This document shows positions 34,573-44,174 of a stretch of DNA of 64,000 nucleotides, one piece after another. The number at the start of each line of letters is the position of its first letter. Within the stretch, counting starts at the first letter, position 1. A program made the position numbers and the translations under genes. The DNA is taken from contig NZ_JQFA01000004.1 of NCBI RefSeq assembly GCF_000763385.1, positions 2,042,337 through 2,106,336 on the forward strand, read 5' to 3'. The DNA comes from Leptolyngbya sp. KIOST-1. GTDB taxonomy: Bacteria; Cyanobacteriota; Cyanobacteriia; Phormidesmidales; Phormidesmidaceae. The notes beneath the pieces were generated by a model. That model saw only the letters and a list, made by a program, of their open reading frames with translations. It was not told the origin of the DNA and searched no databases.

Positions 34573-35538
34573 ATGGGCAGCCTTTTTAGTTTTCTAGTCC
34601 TGCTGATCTTTGGCGGCTCGATTGCCGCTAGCTCCGTCAAAATCATCAACCAAAGTGACGAAGCCCTGGTCGAAAGACTGGGCAAGTATAACGGCAAAAA
34701 ACTCACCCCTGGCCCCAATCTTTTGATGCCCTTTTTCGACAAGGTGGTGTTCAAGCAGACCATTCGGGAGCGGGTGCTGGATGTGCCTCCCCAGCAGTGC
34801 ATTACCCGCGACAACGTCTCCATCAGCGTCGATGCCGTGGTTTACTGGCGCATCGTCGATATGGAAAAGGCCTACTACAAAGTCGAAAATCTCCAGGCGG
34901 CGATGGTCAACCTGGTGCTGACCCAAATTCGGGCCGAGATGGGCAAACTGGAGCTCGATCAGACCTTCACCGCCCGCTCTGAGATCAACGAGATTTTGCT
35001 GCGGGAGCTGGATATTTCAACCGACCCCTGGGGGGTGAAGGTGACCCGGGTGGAGCTGCGCGACATTGTGCCCTCCAAGGCCGTGCAGGATTCCATGGAG
35101 CTGCAAATGGCCGCCGAGCGCAAAAAGCGCGCCGCCGTGCTCACCTCCGAAGGCGAGCGCGAGTCGGCGGTCAACTCGGCCCGAGGCCGGGCGGAGTCGG
35201 CGGTGCTCGACGCCGAGGCCCGCCAAAAGGCGGCCATTCTCGACGCCGAGGCCGATCAGAAGGCGATCGTGCTGCGGGCCCAGGCCCTGAGACAGGAGCA
35301 GATTCTCCAGGCCCAGGGTACCGCCGAGGCCATGCAGGTGATCGCCAAAACTCTGACCAGTGACCCCGGCATGCGCGAGGCGCTGCAGTTTATCATTGCC
35401 CAGCACTACCTGGAGATGGGGCTGAAAATTGGCAGCAGCGACAGCAGCAAGGTGATGTTTATGGATCCCAAGAGCATTCCAGCCACTCTGGAGGGCATGC
35501 GGGCGATCGTCGGCGACGGGCAGGCAAGCAACCTGTAG
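34573..35538 (+). CDS. SPFH/Band 7 protein, paraslipin-like
   Basis: A 321-residue membrane-scaffold protein of the paraslipin/QmcA type. It has an N-terminal membrane segment ([19 protein letters not shown]), an SPFH domain with the [20 protein letters not shown] motif and a long Ala/Glu-rich coiled coil (about 200-275). It assembles as a ring or cage and is expected to collaborate with NfeD for membrane quality control. The operon ends with a strong terminator at 35558. Confidence 0.95.
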   Translation: MGSLFSFLVLLIFGGSIAASSVKIINQSDEALVERLGKYNGKKLTPGPNLLMPFFDKVVFKQTIRERVLDVPPQQCITRDNVSISVDAVVYWRIVDMEKAYYKVENLQAAMVNLVLTQIRAEMGKLELDQTFTARSEINEILLRELDISTDPWGVKVTRVELRDIVPSKAVQDSMELQMAAERKKRAAVLTSEGERESAVNSARGRAESAVLDAEARQKAAILDAEADQKAIVLRAQALRQEQILQAQGTAEAMQVIAKTLTSDPGMREALQFIIAQHYLEMGLKIGSSDSSKVMFMDPKSIPATLEGMRAIVGDGQASNL

Positions 35539-35557
35539 ACAACCTGTAGTTCAATTG

Positions 35558-35593
35558 AAAACAGCCTGCCCCCTGCTGAGGTCAGGCTGTTTT
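35558..35593 (+). terminator. Rho-independent terminator of the NfeD-SPFH operon
   Basis: Stem AAAACAGCCTG/CAGGCTGTTTT with a loop of about 14 bases and a four-T tail, 20 bases after the SPFH stop. A-T pairs flank the stem so that it may work in both directions, also serving the convergent GMC gene. Confidence 0.85.
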
Positions 35594-35631
35594 GAGGTTG
35601 GGCTTTAGCCGCCCCACCGCCCCAAATAAGT

Positions 35632-37347
35632 TCAAAATTTTTGTCCCGCTTGAACGACAACCGCTTCTTTAGACAGTGTCTTCTTCAGGTGGTCAGCCAG
35701 ACGCAATGTCAGCGCCAGTATGGTCAGGGTGGGGTTTGCATAGCCCCCCGTGGGAAAGACAGAACTACTGGCCACGTAAAGATTGGGAACTGAATGCACC
35801 TGGCAGTTTTCATTCACAACTCCCTGGCTGGGGCTAGCACTCATTCGCGTCGTACCCATGTGATGGGCCATACCCGAAGGCTCTGACAGGCTCAGATTGC
35901 CATCCTCAAAGTTACTGACGAAGCGCCCCAGGCCTGACTTTTCCGCCACTGCCGCAAATAAATCCTGGGTTCGCTGAGCATTGTCTCTGCTGAATTTTCC
36001 CCAGCGCCAGTCGAGTTCGACCCGGGGCATACCCAGGGGGTCGCGATCGCGGCTGAGCTGGACTCGGCTATTTGGATCAGGAGCCTGCTCTGTGACAAGT
36101 AAAACCTCGTAAGCCGTAAAGCGATCGCAGATTTGAGGATCCTTTGACCATCCGCCTCGCCCAAAACCATGCAGGAGAGATTGGTCGTATTTCCGCGCGT
36201 CGTAGATGGCGCGAGCCACATAATCTAAGCCGCCAGCGACCTTGATCAGTCGTTGGGCGATCGCAGGCCAATGCTCGGGGGTAGGATGCTTGAGATATCC
36301 ATTCTCGGCCAGATCTTTTAGCGCAAGCACGGCTTGAGTTTGTCGCTGCGTGGGCCGGGGAAACAAAACCACAGCGTTATTCAGCAGCCGCTGTTCGGCC
36401 ATCGCCTCCCGAGAATGAGTAATGTGCCCCATGACCAGGCTGCCCTTGACCTGTCGCAAGTCATAGAAAGCAGCTTGAGAAAAGGTACTTTTTTCACCCG
36501 GCAACAACCGCCCAACATTGAGCAGAGGATGATCCATAAAGAAACGACCAACCAAGCCGTTTTCGTTGCCCACACCGCACGGTTGATGACGGTTAGAGGC
36601 CAGCATAAGCCTGGCATTTTCAATACCTCCCGTAGCCAGCACAAAGGCTTTAGCCTCCACCCAACAGCTTTTTCCCGTCAGGTTGCTGACCCGAACCCGC
36701 TGCACTCGGCTATTTTCCTGGGGGACATCCAGCTCAACAGCCGTTGCATAGAGATAGATATCAACATTAGGTGCAGAGCTCAAATCTTCGAGGTAGTTTC
36801 GATGAAATACAGTGCGGGTACCAAACTGAAAAACCTTTGAGGTGAAAAGCTGATCGGCAAAGTCAAAGGGTTTTGACAGAGCATCGGACCAAGGCTCTGG
36901 ACTATAGGAAAATGGCCCAGAATGGGCCACCCCCTGAGCCTTTTCATAGTATGGAATTAACGCTTCGCGACCAATGGGCCAACCACTGTAGGGCACCCAG
37001 TCTCTCTGTTCAAAATCAATTTTGTCTAGAGGAACATACCGTACCCCAATCTTCCATTGCCTGTCGTCCTCGCGCCCCAGTTTGATAGACCAAATATTGG
37101 AGTTGCCACCAAATTGTCGATTACGAATATCTTTTAGGGGCAGAAATGGGTCACCAATGCTACTACCATGACTTAGATCTTGAATCTCTGTATCTTGACT
37201 TATACCACCACTCTCCAGCAGACAGACCTGGTTGTTGGTACCGATAAATTCTCTAGCCAGCGTTACCCCTGCCGGGCCTGATCCAATAATACAAATATCT
37301 GCTTTGCAAACTTGCCCTTCAGGCACTTCGCGGATATCAACTATCAT
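35632..37347 (-). CDS. GMC family FAD oxidoreductase
   Basis: A 571-residue flavoprotein of the glucose-methanol-choline family that oxidises alcohols or sugars. The dinucleotide-binding loop ICIIGSGPAGVTLAREF is at the N-terminus, and the C-terminal signature (MAHHMGTTRMSASPSQG then VASSSVFPTGGYANPTLTILA) contains the active-site His/Asn region. Base composition is lower in GC than neighbours, and it stands beside the composite mobile unit, with 61 bases between its start and the target-site duplication. It may have been acquired, and its promoter may have been cut off by the insertion. Confidence 0.9.
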   Translation of the reverse strand: MIVDIREVPEGQVCKADICIIGSGPAGVTLAREFIGTNNQVCLLESGGISQDTEIQDLSHGSSIGDPFLPLKDIRNRQFGGNSNIWSIKLGREDDRQWKIGVRYVPLDKIDFEQRDWVPYSGWPIGREALIPYYEKAQGVAHSGPFSYSPEPWSDALSKPFDFADQLFTSKVFQFGTRTVFHRNYLEDLSSAPNVDIYLYATAVELDVPQENSRVQRVRVSNLTGKSCWVEAKAFVLATGGIENARLMLASNRHQPCGVGNENGLVGRFFMDHPLLNVGRLLPGEKSTFSQAAFYDLRQVKGSLVMGHITHSREAMAEQRLLNNAVVLFPRPTQRQTQAVLALKDLAENGYLKHPTPEHWPAIAQRLIKVAGGLDYVARAIYDARKYDQSLLHGFGRGGWSKDPQICDRFTAYEVLLVTEQAPDPNSRVQLSRDRDPLGMPRVELDWRWGKFSRDNAQRTQDLFAAVAEKSGLGRFVSNFEDGNLSLSEPSGMAHHMGTTRMSASPSQGVVNENCQVHSVPNLYVASSSVFPTGGYANPTLTILALTLRLADHLKKTLSKEAVVVQAGQKF

Positions 37348-37416
37348 GGATTTACAATCCTTTTGTAAATACTGTTATTTAAAAACTGAAGCTTGATTTT
37401 CCAAGCTTGAAGCGTA

Positions 37417-37519
37417 GGGAGCATGTCAGGTTTGCAAGGTCGGCTGAAACAGGTGAGGATGCAAGTGTTGACCTAAAGGCCTAACTGATGACCCCTGAGA
37501 AAGCCACCCAACTCAAAAC
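37417..37519 (+). repeat. Partial IS left end, direct repeat of 38906-39008
   Basis: 103 bases identical at every position to the first 103 bases of the full IS at 38906. It has the IRL but no transposase beyond the first few codons of the first ORF. It is broken off exactly in the 3' end of the glutaminase gene. Confidence 0.95.
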
Positions 37520-38411
37520 GGGAAAGCGCCTCAAACACCTTAAGCCCCCGGACACTGTTGCCGTGGCCATCTAGCAGAGGCGAAAATACCGCGATTCCAG
37601 CCTGGTTGGGCACCACCGCCATAATGCCCCCTGACACGCCGCTCTTGGCCGGAATCCCCACCCGAAAGGCCCACTCCCCGGCGAAATTGTACATGCCGCA
37701 GGTATACATCACGCTGAGAATGTCGCGCACGTGCTCGGACCCGACCGCCCGCTGACCAGTGATGGGGTTGACCCCCTGGTTAGCCAGCGTCGCCGCCATC
37801 ACGGCCAGGTCGTGGGTGGTGACCAGCACAGCGCACTGCTGAAAGTACAGGTCGAGGGCTTCCTCAATGGGCTGCTCGATCATGCCAAAGTTGAGCATCA
37901 GGTGGGCCATGGCCCGGTTGCGGTGGCCTGTAGTTTTCTCCGACATAAAGGTGGACACGTCCACAAAGACCTCATTGCCCACGTAGCGCTCAAACATCGA
38001 CAGCATTCGGTTCAGGCGCTCGGCGGGGTCACTGCCGGTGATCAGGCCGGTAGTGGCGATCGCTCCTGCATTTACCATCGGGTTGTCGGGGCGCTTAGAG
38101 TCCTCATCCAGGCGAATCAGCGAATTAAACGGGTCGCCCGTCGGCTCTACCCCCACCTTTCTCAGCAGTTTTTCGCGGCCATAGTCCTCCAGGGCCATGC
38201 CGTAGACAAACACCTTAGAAATCGACTGGATGGTGAATTTTTGCGCCACATCGCCCACCTCAAAGCTGCGGCCATCGAGGGTAACGATACTAATCCCAAA
38301 CCAGCCGGGATCTGCCCGCGCCAGTTCAGGGATGTAGGACGCTAGCTTACCGTCAGTGATTCCCTTGAACTCGTGGTAGAGCTGCTCTAAAAACGTTTGC
38401 ACCTGGGCCAT
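37473..38411 (-). CDS. glsA: Glutaminase with IS-encoded C-terminus
   Basis: Deaminates glutamine to glutamate. The serine-dependent-enzyme motif QSISKVF and the [29 protein letters not shown] and [16 protein letters not shown] segments are family-typical. From ATG 38411 (312 residues) the length fits a core glutaminase; ATG 38453 is an alternative, and the longer frame to 38609 is antisense to the ldh remnant. The reading frame runs into the IS end: the last 14 or so residues after EALSR are translated from IS sequence. Some cyanobacterial glutaminases have long C-terminal regulatory domains; if so here, they have been lost. Whether it is active cannot be said. Confidence 0.85.
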   Translation of the reverse strand: MAQVQTFLEQLYHEFKGITDGKLASYIPELARADPGWFGISIVTLDGRSFEVGDVAQKFTIQSISKVFVYGMALEDYGREKLLRKVGVEPTGDPFNSLIRLDEDSKRPDNPMVNAGAIATTGLITGSDPAERLNRMLSMFERYVGNEVFVDVSTFMSEKTTGHRNRAMAHLMLNFGMIEQPIEEALDLYFQQCAVLVTTHDLAVMAATLANQGVNPITGQRAVGSEHVRDILSVMYTCGMYNFAGEWAFRVGIPAKSGVSGGIMAVVPNQAGIAVFSPLLDGHGNSVRGLKVFEALSRFELGGFLRGHQLGL

Positions 38412-38435
38412 GGGGAAGAAGGGGGGCGTGAGTAG

Positions 38436-38831
38436 GTACCCCTCTGGAGCCATGCCAATGTCTGTGGAACCCCGATTTACTTCGACAGCATGTCCGCCGC
38501 TGAGCGAGAGGCGATGGACGACATTTTTCAGCAGACTAAGAATGCGGCCTACGAAATTATCCGCCGCAAAGGCTACACCAACTACGCTGTGGGCTTGGCG
38601 GTGACGCAAATTGTGCAGTCCATTGTTCGTGACCAGAACCGGGTGTTGACGGTGAGCTGTATGGCCGATGAGATCTTTGGCGTCAGCGATGTGTGCCTGA
38701 GTCTGCCCGCCGTAGTTGGACGGTTTGGGGTCACCCGTCGGCTTAACCTGGCGCTAAATCAGCGGGAGCAGGAGCTTTTGCAGCAGTCGGCCCAAACCCT
38801 GCGAGCCGTGATCGATCAGATTAAATTTTAG
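38436..38831 (+). pseudogene. 5'-truncated L-lactate dehydrogenase-like gene
   Basis: The frame reads [14 protein letters not shown] from 38436, aligned to the conserved active-site end of the lactate/malate dehydrogenase family, then [19 protein letters not shown], and ends with the terminal helix LRAVIDQIKF. The catalytic His and NAD-binding half are missing. A TAG at 38433-38435 breaks the frame immediately upstream and a single-base deletion would explain it. The 5' end is replaced by the beginning of the divergent glutaminase gene. It is a remnant. Confidence 0.85.
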
Positions 38832-38905
38832 GGCTTTTGGGCGTGTCATCAATTTTGGCCAGCTGTAACCCATGATTTTTGAGCGGTTAGCAGCTGATTG
38901 ATGAC

Positions 38906-40060
38906 GGGAGCATGTCAGGTTTGCAAGGTCGGCTGAAACAGGTGAGGATGCAAGTGTTGACCTAAAGGCCTAACTGATGACCCCTGAGAAAGCCACCCAA
39001 CTCAAAACTCATCTCGCAGCAATCGCTCAATTGCTCTACGAGGAGAGCGATCCGGCTGACATGCAGACTCTAGAGGGCATTGAGATGACCGTGCGTGAGC
39101 AAATTCAGGCGCATGTCAGCCCAGAACTCGGCCATTTTTTATCCGCACGGTTAGCGGCACAGCAGCCGGACGCACACGACAGTTGAAAAGTACCTTGGGC
39201 CAGTTGAGCGTCACTACTCGTCAAGCGGAACGGCTTGCGGTGCCTGCCCATCGCCAGTTAAGCCCTCATTTAGAAAACTGTTGCCTGCGTGTGAGTGCAA
39301 ATGTTTCTTACGAACAAGCCGCCCAAGATGTCGCCTATTTGACGGGCATCCGGGTTCCAGCCAAGACTCAGCAGCGCTTGGTGCATCAGCAGACATTCCC
39401 TCACCCAAAGGCTAATGAGGCCTTGAACGAACTCAGTGTAGATGGCGGCAAAGTGCGTATCCGAACCCCGCTGGGAGAGATTTGCCAGTGGAGAGACTAC
39501 AAAGCCATCGCCACCGAAGGCGGAACCGTAGCGGCTTATCACGAGAATGCCGTCCTCATTGATTGGGCGAACCAGCAACCCTTAGCGTCCCCCATAACCT
39601 GTTTAGGGGATGGCCATGACGGCATTTGGAATATCGTGGCCCAGATTAAAACTCCAGAGGAGCGCCGAGAAATTCTCGACTGGTACCATCTGGTTGAAAA
39701 CCTTCATAACGTGGGCGGGTCGCTCAAACTCTCAAACGACTCCATCAAGCCGAAGCGTTCCTGTGGCAGGGCAAGGTCGATGAAACCCTAGCCCTCTTTG
39801 GACCCTTGAGCAAAAAGCAGGCCCAGGCCTTTTGTAATTACCTCCGCAAGCATCGCCACCGCATTGTCAATTATGACTATTATCAACGCGAGCAAATCTG
39901 CTCGATTGGCTCAGGGGCGGTTGAATCGGCTATCAAGCAAATCAGCCGCAGAGTCAAAATCTCAGGGGCCCAGTGGAATGAGGACAATGTTCCCCAGGTG
40001 CTGGCCCATCGTTGTGCTTATCTCAATGGAGCCATTGGGTTACAAAGGTGACATGCTCCC
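38906..40060 (+). mobile_element. Full-length insertion sequence, ISKra4-like
   Basis: A 1155-bp element with imperfect terminal inverted repeats, GGGAGCATGTCAGGTTTGC at the left and the inverse of GGGAGCATGTCACCTTTGT at the right. It carries one transposase reading in three frames. The family is suggested by the protein (VSYEQAAQDVAYLTGIRVPA and QISRRVKISGAQW), which matches ISKra4-type transposases of cyanobacteria. The 103-bp left end also occurs at 37417. Confidence 0.85.
38977..40051 (+). pseudogene. ISKra4-like transposase split into three frames
   Basis: Three open frames together give one protein: 38977-39186 ([18 protein letters not shown]), 39183-39791 (core with SVDGGKVRIRTPLGEICQW, a DDE-type acidic residue and LGDGHDGIWN) and 39806-40051 (NYLRKHRHRIVNYDYYQ then GSGAVESAIKQISRRVK). 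A -1 shift at about 39183 (overlapping TTGA) and another near 39725-39732 restore continuity; after the second shift the frame reads LKRLHQAEAFLWQGKVDETL. Programmed frameshifting is possible at the first site; the second probably is decay or an assembly error. Whether the element can still move is doubtful. Confidence 0.75.
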
Positions 40061-40068
40061 GAAGCGTA

Positions 40069-40819
40069 CGGTCAAGTCGACTTCATTTATGCGCAAAAAG
40101 CAAGCGATCGCTTGTTTAGGGATGTTATTTGAGGTGAAGTATTTAAAGTTAGATCCGACGTCAAACCCTCTAAGGCTAAAGGTTTTTCTGCTGGAGACAA
40201 CTCCCAGAATTCCAGGCACTAGGCTGCGGACACAAACCTCCTAAGATCAGGAAAGTGACTTTTCAAGTATTCAGACCACAAGCACCAACTGATTTCCTAC
40301 GAAGGTTGGCTGGAGTAGTTTTTTGGGCACATTACAGCCGCTTGCGGCAAATGCTGCAATAGGGAGATACAACCCAGGGAACTATTTGGTTTTTGCTTCT
40401 GATTGCCAACTCATTTTGAGCATAAGAACAGCGTAAAGCCTGTAAAGGCTACTCTTAGCCGGGAGAGTCAGCGTGAGAATGCCGTTTTGCGTAGCAGCAT
40501 TTCAATCAATAAACATCAACCCTGAGGAATAGATTACGATGCACCGTTTAAGTTTTTAAGAAAAACACATTCTGAAAGCCTTGCATAAAGTTTTGGCAGG
40601 CGGTGCAAACCTTAGAACATCTATACCCATCGCCGGCAGGGTTAGGACATGACCCATGCCTCTGAAGCGATGGCTAAACCGTGGTAGGGGGTAATGCCGT
40701 GAAAGCAATGGCCAACGTTATCCCTGCCAAAAGTAGCCATTAAAGTAGCCAAGACAGGCTCTAACGTTCTACCTCTCTCCCGGCTGAAAACACGCTGGAC
40801 AGGTTCAGGCCCTTGTAGC
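40069..40819. other. Gene-free region right of the mobile unit
   Basis: About 750 bases with no supported gene. Short frames are not protein-like. It holds repeat-family copy B (40622-40722). Two patches read GCCGGGAGAGTCAGCGTG (near 40459) and CTCCCGGCTGAAAACACG (near 40776), which are partly complementary. Part of this sequence must have been the 5' flank of the GMC gene before the unit inserted. Confidence 0.5.
40622..40722 (+). repeat. Dispersed intergenic repeat, family 1, copy B
   Basis: Landmarks CATCGCC (40628), TTAG, CATGACC and GAAGCGATG (ends 40672) are spaced 7, 2 and 9 bases apart, exactly as in copy C. The right end has GCAATGGCCAACGTT, related to GCAATGGCCATCGTT in copy C. Confidence 0.7.
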
Positions 40820-42394
40820 TCAGGGTAGGGTTGATTCATCCAGGGCGGCTACCACCTGGTCGTAGATTTCGCGGGCGTGGTCGGGGCTGGTGCCGATGCA
40901 GGTGAGGCCCACTTTGCCGTATTCCGACAGGCAGCCCATCAGATGAAACGCAGCCCCCACGCCGCTGATGGAGTTGAAGTGGAGCCGCTTGGTAACGATG
41001 ATATCCATCAGGTCACTGGGCAGCAGGCCCCGGTATTGGGGCTTTTGCAGGTTGTCGGAGGCGCGGTAGTAGCGCACCTGCTCCTGCTTGGTATAAAACA
41101 GCCCGTCAGCCTGGTGAAAGTGCCCTTCGGTGAGCATTTTCATTGCCATCAGCGGGTGGGTGGTACCCCCTTTGCGCAGGTTAATTTCGATCGCTTGCAA
41201 GTCCCACTCGGGGGCCTCGGGGTCACCTTTGGCGACGGCGATAAAGTCCACACCGTAGCGCTCCAGGGCACCCTGGCGGGCCAGTTCTTCGCCAATCCGC
41301 TGGCCCATCTCCTGGATCTCCAGCCGGTAGTCGGGTCGGGCGGGGAAGGAGCAGCCCAGGAAGATCTGGCCGTCGGGGCCGCCCAGTTCCTGGTCGTGGG
41401 TGGAGAGAATTTCGACTTCCCCCAGGGGAGTGATACGGCCCTGCACGCTGGGCGACTCTTTGTGGTCGCCTTCGACAAAGGCTTCGGCGATCGCCCCCAA
41501 CACCGGAATTTTGGCCGCAAAGTGCTCCCAGGTTTCGGTGTCGCACTGGAAGCTGAGACAGGGAAAGGCAGCGGCGATCGCCTCGACCCGCTCGCGATGG
41601 CTGACCTGTCCAGGGGCAAAGTTTTGAAGTTCGCGCAGGTCGAGCAGGGCGTTCCCCTCTCCGGAAAAGCCCTCGTTGAGCTTGATCACCATCCGATTGA
41701 GGCTGGGGTCCTGCTCCCACACCTCGGCGGTGGCGGCGGCCAGTTCATGCTCTGAAAATACCAGCTCGCTGCCGATGGGGTGGGGGATACCGCAGCGCCG
41801 GAAAATTTCGCGGCTGCCGCTCTTGGTGCCCCAGTGGAGCAGGTCGGGGTCCAGGGCCAGCAGGGGCATACCCAGGGCCAGGGAGAGATCGCGCTCCCAG
41901 GGGGTAGAGTTGTAGCAGGTCATGTAGGCCCGCTCGGGGTCCACCGCCTTGCGAATCCGCTCCAGCAGGCGGGGTCGCTCCAGCACTTTTTGGCTGAGGG
42001 GCTTACGGGAGGCGTCGTAGGTGGCAAACAGGGTAAGGCGATCGCGGGCGTGGGAGCTGGGAATACCGGGCAGCAGCTCCAGGTAGTAGTCGATGATGCT
42101 GGGGTGCAGCGGCATGGAGGTGACGTAAACCAGCCGGGTGTTGGGGTTGCGCAGCCGAATCAGCGAAAACAGCAGCCGCTCCTCGTAGTGGTTGACACCC
42201 TCAATTTTTTGCAGCTCCTCCTGGTCCAGGCTGAGGGAGGGCACCACCACAATGTGCCGCTCCTGGGTGTCAAACTCGTCGGTGGACGCCCAGCGATCGC
42301 CCAGGGTCGTTTGCAGTCGCTGAAATCTCAGCGCATCGTCAACCGGCAGTGTCGCCGGTTCGGTCACCGTAGCCACCTCTTTTGCCGTCACCAT
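40820..42394 (-). CDS. ATP-grasp ligase, PGM1-related peptide ligase type
   Basis: About 524 residues of an ATP-grasp-type carboxylate-amine ligase related to the peptide ligase PGM1. VVPSLSLDQEELQKI and EGVNHYEERLLFSLIRLRNP at the start, VIKLNEGFSGEGNALLDL in the ATP-grasp core and IEINLRKGGTTHPLMA near the end are the main markers. Start at ATG 42394 is decided by GGGAGG eight bases upstream; an alternative ATG is 42454 and the open frame reaches 42655. The substrate is unknown. On the minus strand it follows dacB and the lytic transglycosylase. Confidence 0.82.
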   Translation of the reverse strand: MVTAKEVATVTEPATLPVDDALRFQRLQTTLGDRWASTDEFDTQERHIVVVPSLSLDQEELQKIEGVNHYEERLLFSLIRLRNPNTRLVYVTSMPLHPSIIDYYLELLPGIPSSHARDRLTLFATYDASRKPLSQKVLERPRLLERIRKAVDPERAYMTCYNSTPWERDLSLALGMPLLALDPDLLHWGTKSGSREIFRRCGIPHPIGSELVFSEHELAAATAEVWEQDPSLNRMVIKLNEGFSGEGNALLDLRELQNFAPGQVSHRERVEAIAAAFPCLSFQCDTETWEHFAAKIPVLGAIAEAFVEGDHKESPSVQGRITPLGEVEILSTHDQELGGPDGQIFLGCSFPARPDYRLEIQEMGQRIGEELARQGALERYGVDFIAVAKGDPEAPEWDLQAIEINLRKGGTTHPLMAMKMLTEGHFHQADGLFYTKQEQVRYYRASDNLQKPQYRGLLPSDLMDIIVTKRLHFNSISGVGAAFHLMGCLSEYGKVGLTCIGTSPDHAREIYDQVVAALDESTLP

Positions 42395-42648
42395 CCTGAC
42401 TACCTCCCGCGATCGCCAAATCGGTTCTGGAATGAAACGAGTATAGTTGACCATTAGACGAAAGCTCTCGCCAGCCCCCGAATGGGGCTCCGAATGGCCC
42501 CCGGTTGGCCCAGGGCAACGGCTGGCGTGGGCAGAGGCAATCTCTACTCTGGAAACTCCATTTTCCCACCGAACGTTAGCCCTGCTATCCCCACTAGGAC
42601 ATAGGCCCAGCCCCGCTAGGCCAGGGCATCCCGGGCTCTCCCCTAGCT

Positions 42649-44127
42649 TTAGCATCCCCGGCTGAGCTGGGCAACCTGCAGCAATATCTCGTCAATCTTT
42701 TGTCGTAGCAGACTGGCGTGCTGGTTGGAATGGTTGATCACCAGGCTGAACACCAGCGGCTCGTAGTCGGGCGGCTGCAGGTAGCCTGCCAGCGACACGT
42801 TGCCGGTGAGCGCCCCTGTTTTGCCCTGCAAACGGCCCTCCAGCACCGTGCCCCGCAGCCGATTGCTGAGGGTGCCGCTCTGGCCTGCGATCGCCAGCGA
42901 TTCACGGAACGCCCGCCCCTGGGGATGGGTGGTCATCACCTGGAGCGTCTCCACCAGCGCGGCAGGGGACACCAGATTGTGGCGCGACAGGCCCGAGCCA
43001 TCCGCCAGCCGCAGGGCTGTGGCATTTACCCCCAGCTCGGTCAGGGCGGCTCGGACAGCTTCTCCCCCGGCCCGGCTGGCCTCCGCCACAGTCCCCCCCT
43101 GTCCAGCGCCGCCTGCGGTCACCCCCAGGGTTTTGAACAGAACCTCGGCGTAGAGGTTGTCGCTGTCGCGGTTGGCCAACCGCATCAGATCTCGCACCTC
43201 GGGTGACTCCACCGCCGCCAGCTCTGGGTCTGTGACCGGGGATGCGGTCTGGGTTATCACCGTTTGCCCCACCGGCACGGACTGCCGCCGCAGCGCCTGC
43301 GCCATCGCCGCCGCCACCTGCTGGGCCGGGTTCAGCACCGCTAGGTTAACCGTCCGCGGGTTGCTGCCCTGGGCCATCTGCCCCGTTACCCGCAGCGTCG
43401 GGGTATCGCCCGGTCGCCACAGGGCCAGGGGAACAGGGGCGGCCCCAGCGGCAACGGTGATGGCATCATTGACCAGCGGCAGCGGGCCGGCGGGCAGGGG
43501 TTGGGCCCAGGTCAGGCTGAGCGGGCTGCCCACCTGGGTTGGCGCCACCTGCAAAGCGATCGCATTGCGGTTGAGGATCAGGCTGTTGACCGGGGCGGCG
43601 TAGGCCCATTGGGCGTCTTCCCACTCCCAGGTGGCGTTGGTGGCAAAGCCGGGGAAGTAGGAATCGTCTAGGACCAGGCGAGTGACCTGCCGCACCCCGG
43701 ACTGGGCCAGCTGCTGGGCCAGCCGGTCGAGTTCAGCGGTGGTCAGGCTGGGGTCGCCCCGCCCCACCACCCGCAGCGCGGCAATGCCCTCGCCGCTGGG
43801 GTTGCCATATACGGAGGTACGCAACCGGTAGTCGCCCCCCAGCTGGTGGGCGGCGGCGGCGGTGGTCAGCAGCTTCATGGTCGAAGCCGGGGTGAAGAGG
43901 CGATCGCCATGGCGGCTGTAGATCGTCCTGGGGGTGGGGCCCTGGGTTTGCAGCACCATCCCCGTATAGGCGGTATCCAGCGGGGCCTGGCTGAAGGCTG
44001 TATCGAGCTGGGCGGTCAGTTGGGCCGGGCACAGGGCCGCAGCGGCCTTGCCCAGCGGCATCAGCGCCAGGCACAGTCCGGCAGCGATCGCCCCAGGTAT
44101 GAACGGCCTCCCTTGAGATATCGGCAT
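42649..44127 (-). CDS. dacB: D-alanyl-D-alanine carboxypeptidase/endopeptidase (PBP4 type)
   Basis: Penicillin-binding protein of 492 residues that trims or opens peptidoglycan crosslinks. N-terminal signal peptide (GAIAAGLCLALMPLGKAAAA). Active-site motifs: STMK with S82 and K85, SRHN as the SxN element, and GKTG near residue 440. The long insertion between SxxK and SxN is typical of the PBP4/DacB subgroup. It lies 47 bases after the lytic transglycosylase and 255 bases before the ATP-grasp ligase, all on the minus strand. Confidence 0.94.
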   Translation of the reverse strand: MPISQGRPFIPGAIAAGLCLALMPLGKAAAALCPAQLTAQLDTAFSQAPLDTAYTGMVLQTQGPTPRTIYSRHGDRLFTPASTMKLLTTAAAAHQLGGDYRLRTSVYGNPSGEGIAALRVVGRGDPSLTTAELDRLAQQLAQSGVRQVTRLVLDDSYFPGFATNATWEWEDAQWAYAAPVNSLILNRNAIALQVAPTQVGSPLSLTWAQPLPAGPLPLVNDAITVAAGAAPVPLALWRPGDTPTLRVTGQMAQGSNPRTVNLAVLNPAQQVAAAMAQALRRQSVPVGQTVITQTASPVTDPELAAVESPEVRDLMRLANRDSDNLYAEVLFKTLGVTAGGAGQGGTVAEASRAGGEAVRAALTELGVNATALRLADGSGLSRHNLVSPAALVETLQVMTTHPQGRAFRESLAIAGQSGTLSNRLRGTVLEGRLQGKTGALTGNVSLAGYLQPPDYEPLVFSLVINHSNQHASLLRQKIDEILLQVAQLSRGC

Positions 44128-44174
44128 AGGTCAGCGGTGATGGACAAACGACGGGCGGCGCTACAGAACTAGGC

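Larger units (their letters stand above)
37409..40068. mobile_element. Composite IS-bounded unit with 8-bp target duplication
   Basis: GAAGCGTA occurs at 37409-37416 and again at 40061-40068, immediately outside the IS ends GGGAGCATGTCA at 37417 and its inverse at 40060. Between them are a 103-bp IS left end, a glutaminase gene, a lactate dehydrogenase fragment and a full IS copy in the same orientation. Two interpretations fit: transposition of the whole unit, or later insertion of genes between IS copies by recombination. See separate entries. Confidence 0.8.

Noticed and set aside
38411..38609. Extension of the glutaminase N-terminus to 38609
   Set aside because: The extra residues are the antisense translation of the lactate dehydrogenase remnant.
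40069..40619. Possible gene fragment right of the mobile unit
   Set aside because: Short frames are interrupted and no protein family can be recognised.
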